Below, in pieces: positions 36,296-45,291 of a DNA stretch of 64,000 nt. Source of the DNA: Scandinavium hiltneri (GTDB taxonomy: Bacteria > Pseudomonadota > Gammaproteobacteria > Enterobacterales > Enterobacteriaceae); contig NZ_JALIGE010000075.1 of the NCBI RefSeq assembly GCF_024764835.1, positions 372,001 through 436,000 of the forward strand. Reading direction: 5' to 3'. How positions within the stretch are numbered: the first letter of the stretch is position 1; every line of letters begins with the position of its first letter. Position numbers and translations under genes: made by a program. The notes below the pieces were generated by a model that was not told the DNA's origin, ran no database searches, and saw only the letters and a program-made list of their open reading frames with translations.

Positions 36296-36859
36296 TTAAA
36301 CCGGACGTCTTTGCGGCGGGTATTCGGCATCAGGTTGATGGGTGATGCGGTTTCGCAAATCGCGACGTACCAGTTCAATGGTCCAGAACCAGAAAATATG
36401 CCCCAGAATTTCAGAAACGTATTCCTCGAAAGGCAGTTCGGACAGCGGTGGCGTCAAATGCAGCAACGGAAAACTGATCCCGTGTACGCAAATTGTCGAG
36501 AGAATACCCGCCATGACCCCTTGCCACATTTTCACTTTCGCAAAGACTTCTGCGACCAGGCAGTAGCCTACGGCAAACACCAGAGAGAAGATGATATGGG
36601 TCACCATCACTGGGTTAATAATGTGTTCGGAAAAGGTATAGACGGTGGAGGTGGGGTCGATGCCCAGATAATCCCGCAGGAAAATATAAGGCGGATTGAA
36701 CTCATTACGGCCCAGCGAAAAAGTGCGTGGAGGCAGCGGAACTTCGGCCCCCCATTTCACAAACGCCGACAAAATTCCGCCTACGATCCCCACTAACAGA
36801 GCCACACCATAACGCCGGTTTTGCGGCGCCGTTTTCATCAATAAAGTCGTTGTCATCAT
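36296..36859 (-). CDS. YagU family (DUF1440) membrane protein
   Basis: 187 residues, about three to four membrane segments. Strong YagU features: FVKWGAEVPLPPRT, PPYIFLRDYLGID, THIIFSLVFAVGYC and RRDLRNRITHQPD. YagU is an inner-membrane protein linked to acid resistance in E. coli, where it lies elsewhere. It is shorter than YagU (204) because the middle cysteine loop is missing. It sits between cirA and yeiG, a location absent from K-12. SD AGGGA lies upstream of two adjacent ATGs. Confidence 0.85.
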   Translation of the reverse strand: MMTTTLLMKTAPQNRRYGVALLVGIVGGILSAFVKWGAEVPLPPRTFSLGRNEFNPPYIFLRDYLGIDPTSTVYTFSEHIINPVMVTHIIFSLVFAVGYCLVAEVFAKVKMWQGVMAGILSTICVHGISFPLLHLTPPLSELPFEEYVSEILGHIFWFWTIELVRRDLRNRITHQPDAEYPPQRRPV

Positions 36860-36987
36860 AAAAAATCATCCCTAATTCATAAGAGTAAAAGCGATGAGAG
36901 AATACGCTGACCCGCGGATGAAAATTGTGATGAAGATTATAGTTGACGTGTTTTGATTGTTTTTGAGTTTTTAAGCGCGTAGGTCAG

Positions 36988-37017
36988 TAGGCCCGGTCAG
37001 CGGAGCGCCACCGGGCA
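36988..37017. repeat. Single REP unit
   Basis: GTAGGCCCGGTCAGCGGAGC then GCCACCGGGCA, between the yeiG stop and the YagU-like gene. Confidence 0.8.
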
Positions 37018-37028
37018 GCAAGCGGGTG

Positions 37029-37865
37029 TTACTTCAGCAGATGCTGCGCATGGAAGCGCAGGTGATCTTCTATAAAGGACGCAATAAACCAATAGCTGTG
37101 ATCGAAGCCGGACTGAATGCGCAGCGTTAACGGCCACTGGGTCTGGCGGGCGGCTTCGGCCAGCACCGCAGGTTGCAGTTGATCCGCCAGGAACTGATCG
37201 GTATCGCCCTGATCGATTAATGTCGGAATGGCGCTGGCCGCGTCACTCGCTAACATCAGTGCACAGCTGTCCCACGCTTGCCAGCTCGATTTATCTTCCC
37301 CGAGATAAGCGCTAAACGCTTTCTGGCCCCATGGCACCCGGGTCGGGTTAACAATTGGCGCAAAGGCAGAAACGCTGGTGTATTTGCCTGGGTTTTTCAA
37401 CGCCAGAATTAACGCGCCGTGGCCGCCCATCGAATGGCCGGAAATCGCGCTGCGCTCGGCGACGTTGAACTGTGCCTGAATCAGCGTGGGGAGTTCGTCA
37501 CGCAGATAATCGTACATCCGGTAATGCGCGGCCCACGGGGCCTGCGTTGCGTTGAGGTAGAACCCGGCACCTTTGCCGAGATCGTAGCCCTCGTCATCTG
37601 CCACGTTATCGCCGCGCGGGCTGGTGTCTGGCATTACCAGGACGATACCGAGTTCGGCTGCGACGCGCTGGGCGCCTGCTTTTGTCGCGAAATTCTCGTC
37701 GTTGCAGGTCAGGCCTGACAGCCAGTACAGCACTGGCGGCGGCGTATTATCGCGCGGCGGTGGCAGAAAAATACTGAACGTCATGGCGCAGTTCAGCGTG
37801 CTGGAGTCATGCCGCCAGCGTTGCTGCCAGCCCTCAAAACAACGGTGCTCTTCGAGCAATTCCAT
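37029..37865 (-). CDS. yeiG: S-formylglutathione hydrolase YeiG
   Basis: 278 residues, esterase D family, alpha/beta hydrolase. The nucleophile elbow is SGHSMGGHGA, with Asp in LIDQGDTDQF and His in GFDHSYWF. It hydrolyses S-formylglutathione to formate and glutathione in formaldehyde detoxification. The start MELLEEHRC matches E. coli length and has SD GGGAG; the longest frame adds 37 spurious residues. Confidence 0.95.
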   Translation of the reverse strand: MELLEEHRCFEGWQQRWRHDSSTLNCAMTFSIFLPPPRDNTPPPVLYWLSGLTCNDENFATKAGAQRVAAELGIVLVMPDTSPRGDNVADDEGYDLGKGAGFYLNATQAPWAAHYRMYDYLRDELPTLIQAQFNVAERSAISGHSMGGHGALILALKNPGKYTSVSAFAPIVNPTRVPWGQKAFSAYLGEDKSSWQAWDSCALMLASDAASAIPTLIDQGDTDQFLADQLQPAVLAEAARQTQWPLTLRIQSGFDHSYWFIASFIEDHLRFHAQHLLK

Positions 37866-38003
37866 GCAAGGCTCCCGGGTGAGTGATTGAAAATGTTCTG
37901 ATTCATCATACAGATCATGTGCAGCGATGAATAACTTTCGCTTCCGCATTGCAGTTACATGCTGCATCATAAACATAACTTTACATTAACATGCGAGATT
38001 AAC

Positions 38004-39152
38004 ATGGCGCTACGTACCGCGCTGAGTGGGTTTGTCATGCTGGTGGTCGCCATGGGGATTGGGCGTTTTGCCTTCACGCCTCAGGTGCCGCTGATGATTG
38101 CTGACGGACAGCTTACGCTGACCAGCGCCGGGCTGGTCGCCGCGATGAATTATCTGGGATATTTGCTGGGTGCCTGGGATGCGATGCGGGCCCACCGCGG
38201 TGTGGAAGGGCGGCTGTACGCCGGGATCCTGGGCGCGGTGGGGCTGACGTTTCTCTCTGCCTGGGCCGACAACGCCTGGTTGCACGCCGTTCTGCGACTG
38301 GTGATTGGCGCAATGAGCGGCTGGGCGATGGTGTTGACGGCAGCCTGGACCAATGAGCGTCTGGCACAGGCCGGACGTCCCGGCCTGAGCGCCGCGGTGT
38401 TTGCCGGGCCGGGGGCGGGGATTGCGCTGAGTGGTCTGTTGGCGGTCTATATCCATGCGCAGCAGCTCAGCGCCGCCGCGGGCTGGCTGCTTTACGGCCT
38501 GCTGGCGCTGGTGTTGATTGCCTTTATTTCTCGCTGGCTACCGCGTCCTGGCGATTTTCATCGTCCAGGCGGTCAGCCTGAACCTTTGCATTTGACGGCA
38601 AGCCTGAAACGTCTGGTCTGGAGCTACAGCCTGGCGGGCTTTGGCTATATACTGCCCGCCACCTTTTTATCGCAAATGGCCGCCGCGCGTTTTCCCGGCA
38701 GCCTGTTTGCCCAGTTCCTGTGGCCCGTATTTGGCGCGGCGGCGGTGGTCGGCATTGGATTGAGTATTTTGCTGCGCGGTGTTGGCCACAGCTATCAGCG
38801 ACTGGCGATTGTGTTGTGGTTACAGGGCGTCGGCGTGCTGGCCGCCTGGCTGGTGCCGGGAATGAGCGGCCTGGTTACTGGCGCGTTGCTGGTGGGCGGC
38901 GGCTTCCTGTGTGCGGTGCAGCTTTCATTACTGTACGGACGGGAGCTCGCACCGCAGCATACGCGTTACATGGCCGGATTATTAACCACCGGTTATGCCG
39001 TCGGTCAACTGGTGGGGCCGATGACTTCCGCGCTGTCGACCTGGCTGACACAGCGCCTGGAGCCTGCGCTCGGCGTGGCGGCAATCGCGCTGTTGATAGG
39101 GGGGATGCTGGTCTGGCGTCCACCGCAAGAAAGGTTAAGCCAATTTCAATAA
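38004..39152 (+). CDS. YbfB/YjiJ family MFS transporter
   Basis: 382 residues, about 12 membrane segments; MGIGRFAFTPQVPLMI and AAMNYLGYLLGAWDAM are typical of the YbfB/YjiJ MFS family. Substrate is unknown. The ATG gives a compact N-terminus (MALRTALSGF) but only a weak SD; a frame 15 codons longer runs into the yeiG promoter region. Divergent from yeiG; not between yeiG and folE in K-12 as I recall. Confidence 0.85.
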   Translation: MALRTALSGFVMLVVAMGIGRFAFTPQVPLMIADGQLTLTSAGLVAAMNYLGYLLGAWDAMRAHRGVEGRLYAGILGAVGLTFLSAWADNAWLHAVLRLVIGAMSGWAMVLTAAWTNERLAQAGRPGLSAAVFAGPGAGIALSGLLAVYIHAQQLSAAAGWLLYGLLALVLIAFISRWLPRPGDFHRPGGQPEPLHLTASLKRLVWSYSLAGFGYILPATFLSQMAAARFPGSLFAQFLWPVFGAAAVVGIGLSILLRGVGHSYQRLAIVLWLQGVGVLAAWLVPGMSGLVTGALLVGGGFLCAVQLSLLYGRELAPQHTRYMAGLLTTGYAVGQLVGPMTSALSTWLTQRLEPALGVAAIALLIGGMLVWRPPQERLSQFQ

Positions 39153-39253
39153 TTATCACCGTGAATACTGGATTCTGTGCGCGGCCTCACGCACAATGAG
39201 TGCTCACTTTGCCCTCAGAGTGCAAAGGTCGCCACACCTGCAGGAGAACAAGA

Positions 39254-39919
39254 ATGCCATCATTGAGTAAAGAAGCCGCGCTGGTTCATGAGGCGCTGTT
39301 AGCGCGTGGTCTGGAAACGCCGCTACGTCCCTCGGTTGAACTGGATAATGAATCACGCAAGCGTCTGATTGCCGGTCATATGACCGAAATTATGCAGCTG
39401 CTGAATCTCGATCTTAGTGATGACAGCCTGACGGAAACGCCGCACCGCATCGCCAAGATGTACGTCGACGAAATCTTCTCTGGCCTCGATTACGCCAACT
39501 TCCCGAAAATCACTGTCATTGAGAATAAAATGAAGGTCGATGAAATGGTGACCGTGCGCGATATCACCCTGACCAGCACCTGCGAGCATCACTTTGTCAC
39601 CATCGACGGCAAAGCGACCGTGGCCTACATCCCGAAAGAGTCGGTGATTGGCCTGTCGAAGATTAACCGCATTGTGCAGTTCTTTGCCCAGCGTCCGCAG
39701 GTGCAGGAGCGTCTGACGCAGCAAATCCTGACCGCGTTGCAGACTCTGCTCGGCACCAATAACGTGGCAGTTTCCATTGATGCTGTGCATTATTGCGTGA
39801 AAGCGCGTGGCATTCGTGATGCGACCAGCGCCACGACGACCACTTCGCTCGGTGGACTGTTTAAGTCGAGCCAGAACACCCGCCAGGAGTTTCTGCGCGC
39901 CGTTCGTCACCACAACTAA
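39254..39919 (+). CDS. folE: GTP cyclohydrolase I
   Basis: 221 residues. GTP cyclohydrolase I core with zinc ligands in TSTCEHHFV and VHYCVKARG, and the catalytic IPKESVIGLSKINRIV. It converts GTP to dihydroneopterin triphosphate, the first step of folate synthesis. ATG (MPSLSKEAAL) with SD CAGGAG; the C-terminal FLRAVRHHN equals E. coli. yeiB follows by 19 bp. Confidence 0.97.
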   Translation: MPSLSKEAALVHEALLARGLETPLRPSVELDNESRKRLIAGHMTEIMQLLNLDLSDDSLTETPHRIAKMYVDEIFSGLDYANFPKITVIENKMKVDEMVTVRDITLTSTCEHHFVTIDGKATVAYIPKESVIGLSKINRIVQFFAQRPQVQERLTQQILTALQTLLGTNNVAVSIDAVHYCVKARGIRDATSATTTTSLGGLFKSSQNTRQEFLRAVRHHN

Positions 39920-39938
39920 TGCTTAAAGCAGGTACTTA

Positions 39939-41096
39939 ATGGAGCGAAACGTCACGCTGGATTTTGTTCGCGGCGTCGCTATTCTTGGGATCCTGCTGCT
40001 TAATATCGTTGCCTTTGGCTTGCCAAAGGCGGCGTATCTCAATCCTGCCTGGTACGGCGATATCACTCAACGTGATGCGTGGACGTGGGCCGCTCTCGAC
40101 CTGTTTGCACAGGTCAAATTCCTGACGCTGTTTGCTCTCCTGTTTGGCGCTGGCCTACAGTTGCTGCTTCCCCGCGGCAAACGCTGGATCCAGGCGCGGC
40201 TTTCTCTGTTAGCAATACTCGGTTTTGCACATGGGCTTCTTTTCTGGGACGGCGATATTCTGCTGGCCTACGCGCTGGTTGGCCTGGTCTGCTGGCGGAT
40301 GGTGCGTGAAGCGCAAAGCGCAAAATCGATGTTTAACACCGGCGTGGTGCTGTACCTGATTGGCATAGCGGTCCTGGTGTTTTTAGGGCTTATCTCCGGC
40401 GATACGCCAAACCGTTCCTGGGTCCCGGATCCGGCCAACCTGCAATATGAACAGTACTGGAAGCTGAAAGGCGGAATGGAGGCTATCAGCAATCGCACGG
40501 ATATGCTGTCCGACAATCTGCTGGCGCTTGGCGCACAGTACGGCTGGCAACTGGCGGGTATGATGCTGATGGGCGCCTCGCTAATGCGCTGTGGCTGGCT
40601 GAAAGGCCAGTTCAGCCTTTCACATTACCGTCGCGTGGGCGCGCTGTTAATAACCCTTGGCGTGCTGATAAACCTGCCTGCGACGATCGCGCAATGGCAT
40701 TTTGACTGGTCTTATCGCTGGTGTGCGTTCTTGTTACAGGCCCCGCGCGAGCTGGGTGCGCCGTTTCAGACTGTCGGTTACGCCGCGTTAGCCTACGGCT
40801 TCTGGCCACAAATATGTTCTTCACGCCTGGTGGGAGCGATAGCCTGCGTTGGGCGTATGGCGCTTTCCAACTATCTGCTGCAAACCCTTATCTGCACCAC
40901 GCTGTTCTACCGGTTTGATTTATTTATGAAATTTGACCGATTGACGCTGCTCGCCTTTGTGCCAGCCATTTGGCTGGTGAATATCCTGTTCTCCGTTATC
41001 TGGCTGCGCTATTGCCGTCAGGGGCCGGCGGAATGGCTGTGGCGGCAGTTGACCGCACGGGCCGCAGGGGTATCCATTTCTAAAACATCCAGATAA
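39939..41096 (+). CDS. yeiB: DUF418 membrane protein YeiB
   Basis: 385 residues, about ten membrane segments, DUF418 family. N-terminal RNVTLDFVRGVAILGILLLN and C-terminal GRMALSNYLLQTL are family signatures. Function is not known. It lies in the folE-yeiB pair upstream of galS, as in E. coli. Confidence 0.92.
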   Translation: MERNVTLDFVRGVAILGILLLNIVAFGLPKAAYLNPAWYGDITQRDAWTWAALDLFAQVKFLTLFALLFGAGLQLLLPRGKRWIQARLSLLAILGFAHGLLFWDGDILLAYALVGLVCWRMVREAQSAKSMFNTGVVLYLIGIAVLVFLGLISGDTPNRSWVPDPANLQYEQYWKLKGGMEAISNRTDMLSDNLLALGAQYGWQLAGMMLMGASLMRCGWLKGQFSLSHYRRVGALLITLGVLINLPATIAQWHFDWSYRWCAFLLQAPRELGAPFQTVGYAALAYGFWPQICSSRLVGAIACVGRMALSNYLLQTLICTTLFYRFDLFMKFDRLTLLAFVPAIWLVNILFSVIWLRYCRQGPAEWLWRQLTARAAGVSISKTSR

Positions 41097-41110
41097 CGAT
41101 CTGGATCACA
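41095..41110. promoter_or_regulatory. CRP site of galS
   Basis: AACGATCTGGATCACA matches 12 of 16 of TGTGATCTAGATCACA, overlapping the yeiB stop, 142 bp before galS. Confidence 0.6.
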
Positions 41111-41125
41111 ATCATTAACAAAACG

Positions 41126-41143
41126 GATGTAACCGTTTCCATC
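41126..41143. promoter_or_regulatory. Gal operator of galS
   Basis: GATGTAACCGTTTCCATC resembles the GalR/GalS palindrome GTGTAAnCGnTTnCAC, implying GalS autoregulation. Confidence 0.75.
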
Positions 41144-41251
41144 AGTGTGACCTTCTTCACGTAGTCCTCGCCCGCTCGCTGCCAGAATAGCCACCTTGCT
41201 CAACACAGGGGGTGACTGTGAGTTGCTGCCAATTTCAACAGGACGGTGGTT

Positions 41252-42277
41252 ATGATCACCATTCGTGATGTGGCCCGCCATGCGGGTGTTTCCGTCGCGA
41301 CCATTTCCCGCGTGCTGAATAACAGCCCGCTTGTCAGTCCTGAAACCCGGGAAATCGTAATGAAAGCCGTCTCGGCGCTGGGGTATCGGCCCAACGCCAA
41401 CGCGCAGGCGTTAGCGACCCAGGTCAGCGACACCATCGGCGTGGTGGTGATGGACGTGTCGGATGCGTTTTTCGGGGCACTGGTCAAGGCCGTCGATACC
41501 GTTGCTCAGCAGTTTCAGAAAAACGTGCTGATCGGCAACAGCTATCACGAAGCGGAAAAGGAACGTAACGCCATTGAGGTGCTGATTCGCCAGCGCTGCA
41601 ATGCGTTAATCGTGCATTCCAAAGCATTGAGCGACGCAGAAATCAGCGAGTTCCTCGAGCATATCCCCGGCATGGTGATGATTAACCGCATTGTGCCTGG
41701 CTATGAACACCGCTGCGTTGGGCTTGATAACGTCAGCGGCGCAATGATGGCGACGCGGATGCTGCTTAATCAAGGGCATACCCGCGTGGGTTATCTGGCC
41801 TCCAGTCATGGCATTGAAGATAACCAGATGCGTCAGGAAGGCTGGCTGCGCGCGATGAGCGAGCAGGGCATTGTTGCGCCGGAATCCTGGATTGGCACCG
41901 GCTCACCAGATTTGCAGGGTGGCGAAGCGGCGATGGTTGAGCTGTTGGGACGCAATCAGGGCCTGACGGCGGTATTTGCCTACAACGACAACATGGCGGC
42001 TGGGGCGCTGACGACGCTGAAGGATAACGGGATTGCGGTGCCACAGCATCTGTCACTCATTGGTTTCGATGATATTCCGATTGCCCGTTACACCGATCCG
42101 CAGCTGACGACGGTGCGATACCCGATTGTGTCGATGGCAAAACTGGCGACGGAACTGGCATTAATGGGCGCGGCGGGGAAGCTGGATCCTCTGGCAACTC
42201 ACTGTTTTATGCCGACCTTAGTGCGTCGTCATTCGGTGGCATTGAAGCAATCTGTGGGGTCGATCACTAACTTATAA
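41252..42277 (+). CDS. galS: mgl isorepressor GalS
   Basis: 341 residues, LacI/GalR family. Headpiece TIRDVARHAGVSVATISRVL (1-25) with hinge helix near NANAQALATQ, then a periplasmic-binding-like effector domain. It represses mgl and gal genes until galactose or fucose binds. Start at ATG (MITIRD), six bases inside the longest frame. Slightly shorter at the C-terminus than E. coli GalS (346). Divides folE-yeiB from mglBAC. Confidence 0.95.
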   Translation: MITIRDVARHAGVSVATISRVLNNSPLVSPETREIVMKAVSALGYRPNANAQALATQVSDTIGVVVMDVSDAFFGALVKAVDTVAQQFQKNVLIGNSYHEAEKERNAIEVLIRQRCNALIVHSKALSDAEISEFLEHIPGMVMINRIVPGYEHRCVGLDNVSGAMMATRMLLNQGHTRVGYLASSHGIEDNQMRQEGWLRAMSEQGIVAPESWIGTGSPDLQGGEAAMVELLGRNQGLTAVFAYNDNMAAGALTTLKDNGIAVPQHLSLIGFDDIPIARYTDPQLTTVRYPIVSMAKLATELALMGAAGKLDPLATHCFMPTLVRRHSVALKQSVGSITNL

Positions 42278-42285
42278 TGTGCCGT

Positions 42286-42303
42286 GATGTAACCGCTTTC
42301 AAT
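42286..42303. promoter_or_regulatory. Gal operator of mglB
   Basis: GATGTAACCGCTTTCAAT, a GalS-type operator directly upstream of the mgl CRP site; it shares GATGTAACCG with the galS operator. Confidence 0.75.
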
Positions 42304-42304
42304 T

Positions 42305-42347
42305 TGTGAGTAAATTCACAGTATCTTAACATTCGCCTGTCTATGAT
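42305..42347 (+). promoter_or_regulatory. mgl promoter with perfect CRP site
   Basis: TGTGA-GTAAAT-TCACA (42305-42320) is a perfect CRP core. TATGAT (42342-42347) follows; the implied start near 42354 puts CRP at about -41.5, a class II promoter. The leader to mglB is then about 207 nt, in which I see no gene. Confidence 0.85.
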
Positions 42348-42560
42348 GTCAGCGTTTGTAAGGCTGAAACACTATGTAACGGTGATTAATCACTTTTAGT
42401 AGTGCAATAAAGCGATAAGCAATCAATTAAACGCACGTTGGAGCGTTACCGAACACGGAAGATGGTTTTTGGATTAATTTTACTTCGGCGGTCAGTAACA
42501 ATTCATTAACGTTGTGCCTGCCGACATAAGCTACCCTGCATAAAAATAACCGGAGATACC

Positions 42561-43559
42561 ATGAATAAGAAGGTGTTAACCCTGTCCGCTGTGATGTCTT
42601 GCATGTTGTTCGGTGCCGCTGCTCATGCAGCTGATACCCGTATCGGCGTAACCATCTACAAATATGACGATAACTTCATGTCTGTGGTACGCAAAGCAAT
42701 TGAGAAAGACGGCAAAGCAGCGCCAGACGTTCAGCTGCTGATGAACGACTCGCAGAACGACCAGTCAAAACAGAACGACCAGATCGACGTACTGCTGGCG
42801 AAAGGCGTGAAAGCGCTGGCCATCAACCTCGTTGACCCGGCTGCGGCAGGCACCGTAATCGAAAAAGCACGTGGTCAGAACGTGCCGGTGGTGTTCTTCA
42901 ACAAAGAGCCGTCCCGCAAAGCGCTGGACAGCTATGACAAAGCCTTCTACGTCGGTACTGACTCTAAAGAGTCTGGCGTGATCCAGGGCGATCTGATTGC
43001 TAAACACTGGGCGGCTAACCCTAATTGGGACCTGAATAAAGATGGTCAGGTTCAGTTCGTGCTGCTGAAAGGCGAGCCGGGTCACCCGGATGCTGAAGCG
43101 CGTACCACCTACGTTATCAAAGAGCTGAACGCGAAGGGCCTGAAAACCCAGCAGCTGCAGCTGGATACCGCAATGTGGGATACCGCTCAGGCGAAAGACA
43201 AAATGGACGCATGGCTGTCCGGTCCTAACGCTAACAAAATCGAAGTGGTTATCGCCAACAACGATGCGATGGCAATGGGCGCAGTCGAAGCTCTGAAAGC
43301 ACACAACAAATCCAGCATTCCTGTGTTTGGTGTGGATGCGCTGCCAGAAGCGCTGGCGCTGGTGAAATCCGGTGCAATGGCCGGTACCGTGCTGAACGAT
43401 GCAAACAACCAGGCGAAAGCCACCTTCGATCTGGCGAAAAACCTGGCTGATGGCAAAGAAGCCGCTGCGGGTACCAACTGGAAAATCGAGAACAAAGTGG
43501 TTCGCATTCCTTACGTTGGCGTCGATAAAGACAACTTGGCTCAGTTCATCGGTAAGTAA
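42561..43559 (+). CDS. mglB: D-galactose/D-glucose-binding protein MglB
   Basis: 332 residues with signal peptide (cleavage AHA-A). Type I periplasmic binding fold: RIGVTIYKYDDNFMSVVRKA, the calcium-loop sequence DLNKDGQVQ and NNDAMAMGAVEAL. It delivers galactose, glucose and methyl-galactosides to MglAC and is the ligand-sensing partner of the chemoreceptor Trg. First gene of mglBAC, SD CCGGAGA. Confidence 0.97.
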   Translation: MNKKVLTLSAVMSCMLFGAAAHAADTRIGVTIYKYDDNFMSVVRKAIEKDGKAAPDVQLLMNDSQNDQSKQNDQIDVLLAKGVKALAINLVDPAAAGTVIEKARGQNVPVVFFNKEPSRKALDSYDKAFYVGTDSKESGVIQGDLIAKHWAANPNWDLNKDGQVQFVLLKGEPGHPDAEARTTYVIKELNAKGLKTQQLQLDTAMWDTAQAKDKMDAWLSGPNANKIEVVIANNDAMAMGAVEALKAHNKSSIPVFGVDALPEALALVKSGAMAGTVLNDANNQAKATFDLAKNLADGKEAAAGTNWKIENKVVRIPYVGVDKDNLAQFIGK

Positions 43560-43574
43560 TTTTATTTCAGTGTA

Positions 43575-43701
43575 TATACCCAAAATACTTCGAGTTGCAG
43601 GAAGGCGGCGACACAGTGAATCCCCGGGAGCTTACATAAGTAAGTGACTGGGGTGAACGAGGAAAGCCAACACACCTGCAACTTGAAGTATGAAGGGTAT
43701 A
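43575..43701. repeat. ERIC element (127 bp) inside mglBAC
   Basis: Ends TATACCC and GGGTATA form the terminal inverted repeat; the core contains GAGCTTACATAAGTAAGTGACT GGGGTGA in two pieces recognisable as the sites of the classical ERIC primers. Length is exactly the canonical 127 bp. It lies between mglB and mglA and must be transcribed with the operon. Confidence 0.93.
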
Positions 43702-43704
43702 TCT

Positions 43705-43728
43705 CCCGTGCTGGATAGTCAGCACGGG
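43705..43728 (+). terminator. mglB-mglA intercistronic hairpin
   Basis: CCCGTGCT (43705-43712) and AGCACGGG (43721-43728), 8-bp stem, 8-nt loop, no U-tract. Probably limits 3' decay of mglB mRNA rather than terminating. Confidence 0.5.
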
Positions 43729-43755
43729 AAAATATTAGCGCAGCCAGGGTTAACT

Positions 43756-45276
43756 ATGGTCAGCAATAAAACAGAATCGTCAGGTGAAATCTTGTTGGAG
43801 ATGAGCAATATCAACAAGTCATTTCCCGGCGTCAAAGCGCTCGATAATGTTAATTTAAAAGTCCGCCCTCATTCCATTCACGCATTAATGGGAGAGAACG
43901 GCGCTGGCAAATCGACATTATTAAAATGTTTGTTTGGGATCTACCAAAAAGATTCCGGTAGTATTATTTTTCAGGGAAAAGAGATTGACTTCCATTCCGC
44001 GAAAGAAGCACTTGAAAACGGTGTTTCGATGGTGCACCAGGAATTGAACCTGGTTCTCCAGCGCTCGGTGATGGACAATATGTGGTTGGGACGTTATCCG
44101 ACCAAAGGTGTATTTGTCGACCAGGACAAAATGTACCGTGATACCAAAGCGATATTCGATGAGCTGGATATTGATATTGACCCTAACGCTCGCGTGGGAA
44201 CATTATCCGTATCGCAAATGCAGATGATCGAAATTGCTAAAGCGTTTTCGTATGACGCCAAAATTGTCATTATGGATGAGCCGACGTCTTCCTTAACGGA
44301 AAAAGAAGTCAATCATCTGTTTAAGATTATCCGTAAACTGAAAGATCGTGGCTGCGGTATTGTTTACATCTCGCATAAAATGGAAGAAATTTTCCAGCTG
44401 TGCGATGAAATCACCATCCTGCGTGACGGACAGTGGATCGCCACTCAGCCGCTGGAAGGGCTGGACATGGACAAAATCATCTCCATGATGGTGGGCCGTT
44501 CACTGAACCAGCGCTTCCCGGATAAATACAACACGCCGGGTGAAACGATCCTTGAGGTGCGTAACCTCACCTCGCTGCGCCAGCCGTCAATTCGTGACGT
44601 TTCTTTTGATCTGCGTAAAGGGGAAATCCTCGGAATCGCGGGTCTGGTGGGGGCGAAGCGTACCGACATCGTTGAAACGCTGTTTGGTATCCGCGAAAAG
44701 TCAGGCGGCACAATAACCCTGCACGGTAAGAAGATTAATAACCATAGCGCGAACGAAGCCATTAACCACGGCTTCGCGCTGGTGACTGAAGAGCGTCGTT
44801 CGACAGGGATTTACGCGTACCTGGATATCGGTTTTAACTCACTGATTTCCAATATCAAAAATTACCGCGGCAAAGTGGGTCTGCTGGATAACTCCCGCAT
44901 GAAGAGCGACACCCAATGGGTCATCGACTCCATGCGTGTAAAAACCCCCGGGCACCAGACGCAAATCGGTTCGCTTTCCGGTGGTAACCAGCAGAAGGTC
45001 ATTATTGGTCGCTGGTTATTAACGCAGCCGGAAATTTTAATGCTGGATGAACCAACGCGCGGAATTGACGTTGGCGCTAAGTTTGAAATTTATCAGCTGA
45101 TTGCGGAGCTTGCGAAAAAAGAGAAAGGGATAATTATCATCTCTTCTGAAATGCCAGAGCTGCTGGGTATCACTGACCGTATTCTGGTAATGAGTAACGG
45201 TATGGTTGCCGGCATTGTTGACACTAAAACGACTACGCAGAACGAAATATTACGTCTTGCGTCTTTGCACCTTTAA
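43756..45276 (+). CDS. mglA: Galactose ABC transporter ATPase MglA
   Basis: 506 residues, two ABC domains. The first has Walker A GENGAGKST and Walker B IVIMDEPTSSL. The second has a degenerate Walker A (GLVGAKRTD) but keeps signature LSGGNQQKV and LMLDEPTRGID, normal for sugar importers. It powers MglC with MglB. ATG MVSNKTESSG chosen for length and AGGG SD; the longer frame starts inside the ERIC end. Confidence 0.96.
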   Translation: MVSNKTESSGEILLEMSNINKSFPGVKALDNVNLKVRPHSIHALMGENGAGKSTLLKCLFGIYQKDSGSIIFQGKEIDFHSAKEALENGVSMVHQELNLVLQRSVMDNMWLGRYPTKGVFVDQDKMYRDTKAIFDELDIDIDPNARVGTLSVSQMQMIEIAKAFSYDAKIVIMDEPTSSLTEKEVNHLFKIIRKLKDRGCGIVYISHKMEEIFQLCDEITILRDGQWIATQPLEGLDMDKIISMMVGRSLNQRFPDKYNTPGETILEVRNLTSLRQPSIRDVSFDLRKGEILGIAGLVGAKRTDIVETLFGIREKSGGTITLHGKKINNHSANEAINHGFALVTEERRSTGIYAYLDIGFNSLISNIKNYRGKVGLLDNSRMKSDTQWVIDSMRVKTPGHQTQIGSLSGGNQQKVIIGRWLLTQPEILMLDEPTRGIDVGAKFEIYQLIAELAKKEKGIIIISSEMPELLGITDRILVMSNGMVAGIVDTKTTTQNEILRLASLHL

Positions 45277-45291
45277 GATCAGGGGCTCCTC

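Noticed and set aside
42354..42560. 207-nt mgl leader as a possible riboswitch or sRNA
   Set aside because: No recognisable riboswitch core or terminator; a long leader also follows from the class II CRP geometry.
44600..44700. MglA second Walker A looks mutated (GLVGAKRTD)
   Set aside because: Degeneracy of the second site is normal in MglA/RbsA/AraG proteins.
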